Part shown: positions 36,493-48,800 of the stretch, piece after piece | Layout: each line of letters starts with the position of its first letter | Position numbering within the stretch: the stretch's first letter is position 1 | Assembly (NCBI RefSeq): GCF_028583425.1 | Contig: NC_072790.1 | Coordinates: 211,584,897-211,648,896 of the forward strand | DNA: 64,000 nt | Direction of reading: 5' to 3' | Source: Eublepharis macularius | Lineage: Eukaryota > Chordata > Lepidosauria > Squamata > Eublepharidae | Notes under the pieces: model-generated | What the model was told of the DNA's origin: nothing | The model's input: the letters and a program-made list of their open reading frames with translations, nothing else | Databases searched by the model: none | Position numbers and translations under genes: made by a program

Positions 36493-36565
36493 TCACCGCG
36501 GCGCTGGCATGGAAGCCCGGCGTGACCCCTGCCCCGCGACTCACCTCCGCCCGTGGAGTAACGCC

Positions 36566-36571
36566 CACGTG
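36566..36571. promoter_or_regulatory. E-box CACGTG
   Basis: A perfect palindromic E-box (USF/MYC/MITF type) in the shared promoter, about 180 bp before the CHAC2 ATG. Function is inferred from position only. Confidence 0.4.
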
Positions 36572-36618
36572 CAAGCAGGCGACCGGGCCGAAGCGAGGCT
36601 CCCCTCTGCCCGGCAGGC

Positions 36619-36638
36619 ACTACAAGCCCCAGAGTGCC
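36619..36638 (+). promoter_or_regulatory. ZNF143/SBS-like motif
   Basis: ACTACAAGCCCCAGAGTGCC fits the extended SBS consensus (ACTACAANTCCCAGNATGC) with a few changes. It is between the inferred ASB3 first-exon donor and the CHAC2 ATG. Confidence 0.6.
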
Positions 36639-36747
36639 TTTCCGAGCCGAGCGCGGGAGTATGCAGAGTCCCAGCAGCAGCCGCGGGGGCCGCCCCCAGC
36701 CTCCCCACTCCCGGCAGAGCGCCGCAGTGAGCGGCGGGGCGAGAAGC

Positions 36748-36882
36748 ATGTGGGTGTTTGGCTACGGCTCCCTCATCTGGAAGGTGGATTTCCCTTACGA
36801 GGACAAGATGGTCGGCTACATCACCGGCTACAGCCGGCGCTTCTGGCAAGGCAGCACCGACCACCGCGGAGTGCCGGGCAAG
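36748..36882 (+). CDS. CHAC2: CHAC2 exon 1
   Basis: This exon has 135 coding nt and 45 codons, from ATG at 36748 to GVPGK. The donor is AAG|GTGAGC at 36883, phase 0. It carries the GYGSL loop and the [18 protein letters not shown] segment typical of ChaC proteins. Confidence 0.96.
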
Positions 36883-39800
36883 GTGAGCGGCTTCCCGGAC
36901 CGCCTGGTGCAAAGGACCCACAGCCCCTGGGTGAGGGCTGGGGTCGGGTTGCAAGGCAGAAGGTAGTGATGGGGGAAGAGGTCGCACCCCGCACCCACCC
37001 CTTGCACAGCTTGCTGGGCGCCACTAGTCCCCGCTGCAGGTGACCTCGCGGCCAGGGGCGGCAACAAGCGGGTGCCTCCGTGCACGCAGGGAAGACCCCA
37101 GAAGCCAGGCGGGCTCCCCCACGCGCGTCCCCGCGATTGCGCCAGGAACGGTCCTGTTCTTTCCCCCACACAAGCCCCGCTTTGCACCCAGGCGCTTCCC
37201 TGCCTTCGTATGCTGCGATTTCTCTCACTCTTAGAGAAAAGTCAAAAGGCCCTTTATCCCCGCCCCCCCCCCCCCACACACAGGCATCGAGGGAACAACC
37301 GATACAAGATGCCAGCGAGGTACTGACGTTTAACGTGGAGCGGGTGGCATCTATCCTGTTGTGGTTCCGTTTCTTAAAGCAAAACGAGTATAGGGACAGC
37401 TGTACAGTCTCTCGGTTGGAATAGGACGTTTTAGGACAACAGTAAAAGCTCCCAAGCCACTTTTAGGTGAGTAGCCGTGTTCGTCTGCAGGGGAACAGCA
37501 GGATTTGAGTCCAATAACACCTTAAGAGACCAACAACCAGGGATCTTTGACTCTTCTTGACAGTTTACACCCTGAAAATCTTGTTGGTCTCTAAGGTGCC
37601 ACAGCTAGGCACTCTCTGTTGCAGTTAGTAAAGCCAGGCACAGCGGCTACTAATGGAAGACACTTCAATAAGATTTTTTTTTAATCATCACCTTTATGGC
37701 TAAGCAAGCTTTTTTCCCCCTTCTGAACTGCAAGAATATAATGTTCAAGCTTGAAATCTGTTCCAGACTCAGTAGGACATGGGAAGTTATCCTTTATAAA
37801 GAAGGGGGTTATAGATATGCCAGTTCAGCATCTTTTGGGCAAGTTGTCCCATGCAGCCTATTTATTGTAGCATCCTTTCTTGAATATACCTCAGGAAGAC
37901 AGGAGGAGTCTATGCTATTTAAACCTGCTGTAAATTTTCACCAGATCAGTTTCTGATACAAGGTACTTTAGAGATTCATAGTGCAATCCTTGAACATGTT
38001 TACTCAAGTTCCATAGGATACAATGGGAATCTTTCCTGCTAAATATACTTGAATGGTATTGTTTCAAATATTTAACGTCGGGCTTCCTTGTGTTTATATA
38101 TGTGGATTTTGAAGGGAGATCTACACAATCAAAATGTTGTGAAGAAAGTCACACAGGCAATCAGAAGAGTGTCCAGCCTAGTCTTGTCCCAAAAAAGGTT
38201 GCTTTCTGAGTACTGAAATTGACTTGAAGGAGCTGCCAATCATGAAATCCCCTACTAGGGTAGCCCATAGATCCAGAGGAGTTAGCCATGTTAGTCTGTA
38301 GTTGCAAAATAGTAAAGAGTCCAGTAGCACCTTTAAGACTAACCAACTTTATTGTAGCATAAGCTTTTGAGAACCACAGTTCTCTTCATCAGATGCAGGG
38401 TAGGGTAGCCCAGGTTCCTTGACTTTCAGAAGCTAACCAGAGTCGGTCCTGTTTAGAAGGTAGATGGGAGATCACCAAGGAAGCCCAGGGTTGCTGCACA
38501 GAAGCACGCAATGACAAACCACATCTGTTCATAGATTCCCTTGAAAACCCTATGGGATTGCCATAAATCAGCTGCGACTTGAAAGCACTTTACATACCCA
38601 TAGGCACCAAAGGCATAACATGAAATACTTTTTATGCTTAGTGCATAATCCTTGTTGAAGGATTTCCACAGTGCAATCCTAAACAGAGTCACACATTTCT
38701 CAGCTCACTGACTTCAGTGGACTTAGAAGAGTAACTCTGTTTAGGACTGCACTGAGTAGACTCCCATATGAAGGTGCAAGCTCCTCCTGGGCCACCCCAC
38801 TCCAATACATTAGAACATATAACAAGAGCAAGGACTTGGGGGCCTAGGTTGAGGAATTTTGTCGGGAAACAATAGAACAAATTTATAGTTCTTGCCTCAG
38901 ATGCTTTCTCTTCAGGACCTGTAAAGCACATGCTGACCTCGCACTTTCCTATCCTTTTGGCTAATGTTATCATCTTAGTTTCAGTTACGGTGTCTCAAAT
39001 CATTTATCTCTTGAACAGGATGCTTCCTGTAACTAATTCTGATCTCTTTCTGTATAACCTCTAAGGGCTAATTGTCCAAATAGGTAAGCTAAATCATTAG
39101 TCTGTCAGCTACCAAACAAATAATCACAAACGTAGTTACCAAGGTGTATTATATACCAATGGCATTTCCCCACTTAGTATGAACATGATCCTACTGGTAA
39201 TGAATTCTATACCTTATAGTTGGTGTGCTGAACCTATTCCTAATCAATGTTATTGAATAATCCTCAGTTCTGGCAGGGAGAGAAAGAAGTTGCCTCTACT
39301 GTTTATTAAAGCTTTCCTTCTTCCCAGTCACCTTTTGTTAACAAAACCCAAAATTAAACAGAAGCATCTTAACTAACAATATTTATTCCAGCATAAGCAT
39401 TAAGATCTTCTCCATAAGAAAAAAAATGCCCTGGCACAATGATAATTTTAGGGCCTGTTTAATACCCCTTTTCTCACAAACCTATAGATTTTCTATAAAA
39501 AAAACAAGCAGCAGCTCTGGCTAATTTGATAAGATGCATATTTTTAAAACTACCTGGATAGACCTTACAGTACTTTGAAAGCTGGTGTGCTTCACACTAT
39601 GCAAGGACTATAGAGCTTATATAATTCTAAATAGCATTTGTTGAGCGAAGGAAACAATGGAGTGCAGAAACATCCAGCAATCTGGGAGAATGGCACTGAG
39701 GGAGCAGGGCTAGGTTATTTACAGTTGCATGTGTGGCAAATCATTCAGTCATCAAAAGTACTTAGCTGACTGCCCAACATACATGAAGCAGAACTTAGAA

Positions 39801-42800
39801 ATAATTGGCATTCTTCTGTGAATGAAAACATGTAATAATCCTGTTACTGTTTATTACAGCCTGTGATTCAGAGTATGAATAGTATGCTGCATATGTATCA
39901 ATTGTACCTCTCCAGCACACAGTCTTTAAAACAGATTTGTTCCAGGATTTGAATAAAATCATGTGTTGCGTATGACAACACAACATGAAGAAAACTGAAG
40001 AAACCAGCAGAGTTTAATTGATATATTTTTCTCTTTTGGAGGGTGTGTTGGAGGTGTGTAACTGAACTTAAGCTATACAAACCGTTGATAGTCAAGGGTA
40101 ATTTTCTGTAAACATCTAAGCAAAAATGTCAGCTATTTTTACTGGATTGAGCCAAGTGTCAATTTAAACTTGATGATGCAGAGTAGAGTTCTTTAAAAGA
40201 CCAACAACTCTGATAGAGTTCTTTAGAAAACCAAAGGTACAATAAGTAAATAAGCACTGAGTGTTTTTTTCTTCAGAAAATTGGGATAGTTGCCCCATAT
40301 CATTGTTGGGAGGACTGAAATGGAGAGTGGCCAGTGTTACCTAGAGCCAGCTAGTAAGTTCGTAGTGGAAGTGAGACAAACCAGAAATTTCACGGTACAC
40401 AGCAAGTACACCATATCAGATAAGGCAGTTCAGACATGAATGCTTATGCTATACTTCTTTGTGTTGTGGGGGGAAATTATCCAAATCTCAAGTGCACACT
40501 GTAGGATCCACCACTGAGAGAGGTGTGTTCACAATCCAGTTTATTTCCATGATTTTTGCTCTCCAAAAAGGAGGTAAGGTAAATTGTACAATTGTCACAC
40601 TTGTCAATAATATCAACTTGGATACATGTAATCACAAGGAATAGGCTCTCAGCTCTCCACACACAGAAGCTTGTCACTGAATCAACCCCCTGAACTGACA
40701 CTAAAATACAATAACATATGCCCCATTTTCTATAGCAGTACAAGCCCCCTGTCAATCCCAACCCATTAGCAGAAACTGAAACCCCCTGAAAACAAATTTT
40801 GGTTACTGATAATAGCTATAAAGTAAGGAAACCAATCAAATCTTTAGGGGAGGGCTTTCTGTAAGGTGTGACATCATAACAGAGAAGGCTATTCTGCAAC
40901 CTTCTGAATGTCCAAAGTGCAAGACGTGAGGAAGGTCTAAGAGCAGTAAGAGTCTTGCTGCTCAAGGTAAAAAGGGGGGGGGGACACTCAAAATCCCATC
41001 CAATCCTAAAAATAGATCTCTGGCTCCCAGCGATGACCACCCCAGAGCATGCTCTCCACATATTTTATTTATTTGTTGAATTCCTTACTTTATTTATAGT
41101 CTGCCTTTCTCACTGATACCAAAGTGGATTACACAGTGTAACTCAATGCAATCAAACAGCAAGAGTGATCTAATAAACACTGCAATATGACCGGGATTAC
41201 AAAAATTAAAAACACAAAAACGTCTCAGACATATATTAAGTGATACAAAAAATGGAACTACAAAAGCAGAAAAAGCACACTATATATTGTTAATATATCT
41301 AATTCTCAACAGGACTGTATCTGTAGATAAATAAATCCAGAGACTGGGACCATAAACAGACAGGCTAGTTCTTTCTACAATCCTGAGAAAAGCCACAGGT
41401 TTGCATGAAAATATGAAAAATATTCATTAGGGAATTAACCCCTAATGATAGAAGCAGAACCTGTAGCTTCTAGAAGGATACCCTCTGAGATCTCAGTGGC
41501 TATTGTGGGGTTGCCTTTACATCTTGGTTTGCCAGTAAAAGGCAAGGGAGGGGGTAGGGCACAGCACTTTCCAGGACTGTTTTGGCTTGCAGGCCATCTC
41601 TGCTCCCCTTCATTCTGCCCTGGAGGGAGGACTATTGAGAGCAGGCCTGGCAGCAGCCACCAAGTCACTCACTACCACATGGCCCAGCAGTGACTATTTG
41701 ATAGCAACTACTGCATAAAAAACAGTGTAGTGCAAAAAGTAAGAGTGTCATACTTGGATCTGGGAGACCAAGGTTCAACTCCCCACTCTGCCATGAAAGC
41801 TTGGGCCAGTCATAGACTCAGCCTAACCCAACTCACAGGATTGTGAGGATAAAATGGAGAATAGTGGTAGCAGCTGCTTTGTCTCCACTGAGGAAGAAAG
41901 GCGGGGTATAAATGAATTAAATAATAAATAAAGGCAAAGGCTAGGAGGGCAGGGAAAGTGGGAAGTGGAAAGACACAGAGAAAGGTGAGAGGATATAGAG
42001 GCTGCTAGGAGGAGGAAGAGAAGAAATAGCATGGGGAGGGGAATAAAGAGGAAAATGAGGTGCCCACTGAAGTGACTAGTTTATTATAATGCATATCCTC
42101 TTTGCAACATGTTCTTTGTCCTATAAAATGCTTTCCACATATGACACCAAAGACTGCAGATTTCATGTTCTGTCCTAGACATGAGAGTTTCAAATCAAAC
42201 AATATAGTTAGACAAATCAGGAACAGTGAACCTGCCATTCTGATCTGAGCACAAGAGATAAAGTAACCATGTGATTTATCACTACTCTTGCATCAGTTGT
42301 TGCCCATAAAGAAGTATATAATGTGTGCTGAAAACACCTAAAGGTACCTCATCCCCTCCTACTTGGGCTTTGTCCACAGCTGTGAAAACTTGACTATGAG
42401 CATCTTTGTCTGTGAATCTTTGTTCATTCTGAGTTTGCTCCTGTTGCCAAATAAAAGGTCTTTCACAGAATACTGTTTTCAAGCTCCTGGGTTAAAACTG
42501 CCACAACGCCCCCAAGTTCCAGTGGGCCCCCTGCACATAAAAAAACAAATGGAATGTAGAAAAAAAGACCAGAAAGGGTAATAGTGCCTCACAGATGCAG
42601 CCCTGCCCTATGTTTGAAGGGGGAAATCCCTAATCATTAGATGCTGAACCTGGAGGTGGTGGCCTTTACTGTTATTTTACATACATTGTTCTTCAATATT
42701 AAATTAGGTTCTTGATTACCAGTAACAAAAATGTAAGAAGAGCAATGTTCGTGTCCAGTAGCACTTAAAGACCAACTAGATTTCCAGGGTTCAAGAAGAT

Positions 42801-45800
42801 ATAGTTTGTATTACTTTTCCAAAGACACAGAGAAATGGACTTAATATTATCCCTGATGCAAACAGAATTCCATCAACTGTAGAATAATTTTAACAATCAC
42901 AAATTGTTGAGCAGGATAGAACGTATAAATTCTATGTAGCTAGAGCTCAAAAGCTTATGCTAAAATAAAATTGGTTAGTCTTAAAGGTGCTACTGGACTC
43001 TTTGATTTTGCTACCACAGACTAACACGGCTAACTTCTCTGCATCTACGATTGTATTATTTGGTATATATAATTTTAAAGGTATGAATGTCTTGGTCTTC
43101 TGTAAGAAAAAATAGCAAATACACCCACTACTTAGCTTCTAATATCTTTATTTTTGTCATCTGAGAGGTAGGAAAAAATTAAAATTGCAGGGAGAAAAAT
43201 TCTATAGTAAATAAAAGAAAGTATATTTGGACAGATCCACTCTCATATAATCATTATAGGTACAACTATCAGCACATTTAGAAATTGAATTAAACTTTCA
43301 AGCAACGAAACATTGAACTCTTTATTGATTATCACTAAAAACATTATAGCATATTAACTATTGCCAAAATTAATTATATTTACACAAAAAATACTCTCAA
43401 AAATGCATTGTAAATGTCTATAGTATCATTAATGCTGCAGAATATTTTCTGTAAAAGTTTAAATTACATATTTGAGTAAAATCTCATCTTAAAAAGAATC
43501 TCACTCATTCCAAAAAGGGAAAAAATGGAAAACCTCAGACTTTTCATGTTGTCTTAAGCATTTCATTCATTTCCAAAATTTTTCTTCTATACTCTGACAA
43601 ATTCCCCAATTTTTTGCTGAAACAACTTGAAAAAAGTCCTCAAACCTTTTCATATATGTTTTGAGTGAAAAAAGCCTTGTGTTAAGAAGCATTTTGCTTC
43701 TTCCAAAACAATGGGGTGGGGGTGCGGGGGGAGATTGAAATGCCAATGGGGGGGAGATTGAGATGCCGATGGGGGGGGGGGAGATTGAAATGCCGATGGG
43801 GGGGAAATGTTTCCTTTAGATTCTCCCCCCCCCCCCCGGCCTTCACCTCTCTCTCTATATATACAACTAAAAATTCCTTACAAACCCAATGTGAGCTTTT
43901 GGTAATAAGCTGAACTTTGAAAAGTATGATTACTCACCATCTACAAATCCACTGAGCTGAAGAGTTGGATTTAAGACTCTTTGGGTCCAGAGAAGTGAAT
44001 AAGATGCCTTAAATTCAAATATTAACTGTAAGCTTGGCTGTAGCACGTATGTAGTATGTCTCTCACACATTCCTATCTTGCCACTGTTTAACAGGTACTT
44101 TCAGTGGCAGGGAGAGAATAAAAAGAGTATATGAAAATGACAGAAGGGTAGAAATGTAGAAGACAAAAGCAGGTAAAGCTGGCTTATACCATGGTCACTC
44201 TAAGTCAGTGTTGTCTACTCTGACTGGCAGCTGATCTCCAAGGTCTTTCGCATCACGTGTATGCTACCTGATCCTTTTAACCTGAGATGCCAGGGATGGA
44301 ACGTGGCTGAGACTTTCTGCATGCAAAGCAGATACATTACCATTGAGCCACAGCTCCCATAGGGAGGACAGTGTCCTTTATGCAGGGACCAAAAGTAGAA
44401 ACAAAACTGCTGTTTATGGCTTCAAGTGGGCAAACCATGGGACTATATGCTGCCCATCTCTTCTTATAGTTCCCCATCACCACCAGGATTCATAGCTAGG
44501 CCTGACTGTTAATATTACTCTAGGATAAGGACATCCCTAAACTCATTTTGAAAACTACTGTCATCCCTCCTGAGAATATCCAGGTGGAATCAAGCCATCA
44601 TCGACGACAGAAAACTCAGGCAGTGGTCTCCAACGTGGTATCTATGGGTGCCCTGGAGCCCACCAAGTGTCTTTGGAAACTAGGCAGGGTGGGACCAGGT
44701 GGGGATTTTGCTCAGCAAGACTTTTGATGGGCTGTGTGTTTCTTAAAAAATCTTGCTCTGGCAGAAGCTGCCACCACAGCACAAGGATCTTCACTGTGTG
44801 ACTGAAGATAAACTGCAGCAGCCACTGTATGGCTGGCTGCACTTCCTGTGGCAGCCATTTTGTGGCTATGTCATCCACACTGTCAGAACTCCAAAGGTGC
44901 CCACAGGCTCAAAAAGGTTGGGGACCCTGAACTAAGGCATAAGGGAGATAGGAGTGTGCCATTCCACATCTCTCACACAATTGCTACACTACCATGAACA
45001 TTTGGGTAACATTAGGGCTGCACAAGTTCCAAACTGCAACTTTCTGGCTACTGTTACACAGCCCATTTTAGAAAGTGGTAATAAGCCTTCAGTGTGAACA
45101 GTCACATAAGTGACAATCGTTTGACTTTTCCCAAGTCCAAAAATAAATGTTATACTTCTATTCCTGTCCTTTTAAATCTTGATTAGAAGTTACATTTTCT
45201 CACACAACAAAAGTACATCATATGTTGAGGTCACTCACTCCCCATAGGTTGAGTTTGTTTATGTGAATTGTTTCTTTTTTTGCCACTGATTTGACAAAAG
45301 ACATTTTTTGAAATAGTGATCTCTTTTAATTTTAGCCTGGAAGAGTTGTGACACTCATTGAAGATCCTGAGGTACAGTAGTTGTGTTTGATATCTATATC
45401 TATATATATTGTCTTAGACTACTTGAAGTATATATGATAACAGCTTTGTTCCATTTCCCCTGCCTTACTAGAGACCTTCCCCATGCCACATGGTAATTTG
45501 CCCACAAGGCCCTCCCTTAGTAGCAGCTTGAAAAAGGGTTACAGATGGCTGCTGCGAGAAGATGGAGAAAGTCTGTCTCCACAAGCTCCTTGTGTTCATA
45601 GTATGAAGTATCCCACCCAGTTACCCTAACCTTATACTGTTTGTATTGCATTGTTTTAAATTTTGTAATCTTCCCTGAATCTCAGCAAAAAAGAGAGAAA
45701 TGGCACAGAGGCGGCAGTGGAGGCCCCACCTACTGGGCCAAAGGCAGCAGCTACTTCAGGAAGACAGTAGCGGCATTATGGCCCCAGGGCACCATCTGCA

Positions 45801-48800
45801 GGAAAGTCTCCCCTCACCAAGCAGCTGCTGAGCCTAGCAGCAGGGGCAGGAGATTTGCCAGCCAAAGGCATGGTAGGCAACAAGGGTCCCTGGCTAGCCC
45901 TGTGCAAACCCAGCTGGGGTGTGGCAAAGCAAGGCAAGGCAGGGATTAAAAAATGAACACGCTCAAGAGGAGGAAGGAGCAGTGCTGAGCATGGCCAGCA
46001 TGAGTGGAGCCCCAGGAATAAATAGGAAGAGATCATAAGAGGCAGCAAGAAAGCAGAAGACAAGCTGGCTTGGAAATGCTGAGAAGGCATAGAGAAGGGA
46101 GGAAGAACTTAGAGAAGGAGCTGCAGCCTTGGCAACTCGACCTGCAGACCTGGGGGAGCTGCCCCACAGCATAAGGCACAGCTCAGCCCCCTGAGGTTTT
46201 AAAGGGGCAAAGCAGGCAGGTGACGGGAACTGCGCTCATGAGAAGAATAGTAAAAATAATATAATGTGTGCTTATATACCACCCTTCTAGATCGATTAGT
46301 ACCACACTCTGAGCAGTGAACAAAGTCAATGTTATCATTATCCCCACAATACAGCTAAGGAGCTGGGGCTGAGGAGCTTACCCAAGGCCACCTATTGAGT
46401 CCTGGCAGTGGTGGGAGTCAAATCATCAGAGTCCTGAGTTGCATCCTAACCACTTAACCGCTATGCTACAGCAGCTCTACTTGTGTGGATGTAGTTCTTG
46501 GCAATACAGGAGCACTATTAAGTCTGGGTGGGTCTCTGCTGACCATGAAACACAATGTTTCTCTTCCCGGGGGTGGGGGGGGTGTCACAGCGGAGCATAA
46601 AATAACCGAATAAACCTCATTATTTCTTTTTATGCATCAAAGATGGGTGTGAGTATGATACATATTATTATGGTAAACGTGTTTTTCAACATGTTTGCCA
46701 AGATAACAAGAATGATAAGTGGACAGGATATTTGTACTAGAGAATCTGTGGGTGGGAGGATTGCTTAACCTCCTCCCCATACCCACTGATTCTCTTGGAC
46801 ATGTGCCCCTTTTCAAGGTAGTTTTCCCCCTATGACATCTTACTGCCAGCTTCAGAACCTTGTAGGAGAAAAAGTGATTACACTAGTTAAGTTTCATTTA
46901 GAGGTGCACAGAGTATATTAAAAATGTAGCTCTTAAAACATTTAAGTGTATTTCCTGTTATTTTTTTCACATCACAATAATGGTAGTAGCATAATCAGCA
47001 CAGGAAAATAGGTGTTTGTCTCTTTAGTGTAATTAGCCCATTAACACAAGAGGAGGCTGTTTCACTGTCCCCAAATGGCACCTTGTAGGGACATAAATCC
47101 AGAGGAGTTAGCCGTGTTAATCTGTAGCAGCAAAATAGAAAAGAGTCCAGAAGCACCTTTAACCAACTTTACTGTAGCATAAGCTTTCAAGAATCACAGT
47201 TCTCTTCATCAGATGCATCTGACGAAGAGAACTGTGATTCTTGAAAGCTTATGCTGCAGTAAAGTTGGTTAGTCTTAAAGGTGCTACTGGACTCTTTTCT
47301 ATCTTGTAGGGACAGTATGTGTAGAATCCACCAGAGGTTTATATTCCTGCTGAACGGAGAAAAAAATAGAGACATTACTCTGCCTTTCATATGGGGAATC
47401 CACTCAGGATCCCTCTGTGGGTAAGAGAAAATTCCCCTGCTAACTGGCAAAGCAGATCCATTTCTGCATGCACCTTTGATTGCCTGGTAAGAGTCAGGGC
47501 TAAAGGTTAAATTTCAATAGGGAATATACAGAATGACTACAGTAAGAATCTCTATGTCTATATTCTGTGAATTTGCATAATGTTTTAGGGTACCCTGTCC
47601 ACTGTCATTTCTAGTGGCAGAATTGCATGCTGTTTTTTAAATGAATACTAGTTCCTTACAATATGATGGCAAAGACTGAACTGTCTCCAGAATAGAAGCA
47701 TCCTATTGTAGCAAGCAAAATCCTCCTCCCACTACTGCACTCCTTGGGTTAGATCCTGTGATCTGCAGAGGCAAAGTTTACTGATCTTTCTTGTGTTCCC
47801 CTCTCCCCAACAGTCCTTTCTGACCTCAGGAAAGTTTATTCCTCCCTGTGGCCGGGGGGAGGGGGGAGGGATGGAGGCATTGGGCCTGCATGGGTGAGTC
47901 AGGAGGCTGCAGCGAGGATGTGGGAATATCATTCCCCTCTTTCTCTTCTCACTGCAGTCTCCTAATCCCTGTGGTTAGTGTTCCGTGTGGATCCTGCTTT
48001 CTTGCTGATAAACTTTCCTAGATCAGAAAAGACTGCTGGCAGAAGAGAAATGCAACCTTCTACTGAGGGATGTAGGATCCAATCTCATTGTTTGAAGCAT
48101 TTTTCTCCCAGCCCAGCTCTTCTACTAGAAAAAACTACTACAATAAAGTACGATGTGGGAGAGAGGAGGGATTATCTTCCCTCATCTTCATATTCTTTTC
48201 ATGTAAAAAAATAATTCCCCCCTCCCCCCACCACATACACACGTTATATGAATGGGACAGACACATAAATTAAAATACACACGGCTGCCCCATCACATAA
48301 TCTCCAGCCTTCAGCTGATGGCCTGCACCAACTTTCTCTCACGTTTTCCTTTTCATATACATAACGTGCACATCCACTACCTTATTTGTCAACATGGCAA
48401 ACACATATACATATACACAGCTGTTCAGTCATGTGCCCTTTGGCCTCAAGAGCGCAAGCCAGGAAGTTGCAGCTTTATTCTCCAGTCAGACCTGAGCTCA
48501 CATGCCAGCCTTTGGCAAATCCTTATTTCTTAGTCCTAGCTTTATCCCCCTCCCTTGGCATCTTCAATATGGGGATACAAACTGGCCTATTTTACAATGG
48601 ATGATTAATCCTCATGTTATGTGAAGCTCCCTGAACATTCAAAAATGCACGCTAAACAGTAGTCTTACTACTCTTCAGCATGTAATTCACTCATGCCCTC
48701 TTCTTAGCCAAGTCTGAACATCAGTTCATATGGAAGGTGTTGCATGAGGCTGTTCTTGCTGTTCTCTGGCCCTTTTCCAGTTTCGCTGATACCACTAGTT

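Larger units (their letters stand above)
34084..36544 (-). other. ASB3: ASB3 first intron
   Basis: 2.5 kb from the inferred donor at 36544. It holds a hAT-like element (34162-34584), SINE-A (34586-34793) and a foldback-family end (35755-35870). Confidence 0.6.
36545..36700 (-). other. ASB3: Probable untranslated first exon of ASB3
   Basis: Inference. The coding start exon has an upstream splice acceptor, so a 5' exon must exist. On the minus strand a consensus donor GGAG|GTGAGT occurs in the CpG island, with GT at 36544-36543 and the last exon base at 36545. The upstream (right) limit is not visible; the value given is only a guess that keeps it clear of the CHAC2 start. RNA 5' ends would settle it. 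Confidence 0.55.
36240..37300. promoter_or_regulatory. CpG-rich divergent promoter of ASB3 and CHAC2
   Basis: This block is GC-rich with many CpGs, unlike its AT-rich surroundings. It holds the inferred ASB3 first exon (minus) and CHAC2 exon 1 (plus), whose gene starts lie within about 200 bp. There is no clear TATA box. Candidate sites are ZNF143/SBS-like motifs at 36478-36492 (minus) and 36619-36638 (plus), and an E-box CACGTG at 36566-36571. Shared regulation is an inference from the layout. A C-run and CA stretch lie at 37255-37282. Confidence 0.75.
36883..45335 (+). other. CHAC2: CHAC2 intron 1
   Basis: 8.45 kb. CpG island remainder to 37.3 kb, then foldback repeats, a MITE, a low-copy repeat, SINEs, a G-rich minisatellite and a hAT element, all listed. 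39.0-40.2 kb is AT-rich with nothing recognised. Confidence 0.85.

Noticed and set aside
36522..37043. Long plus-strand open stretch overlapping CHAC2 exon 1
   Set aside because: It is a GC-rich shadow of CHAC2 in another frame; the conserved protein is in the frame starting at 36748.
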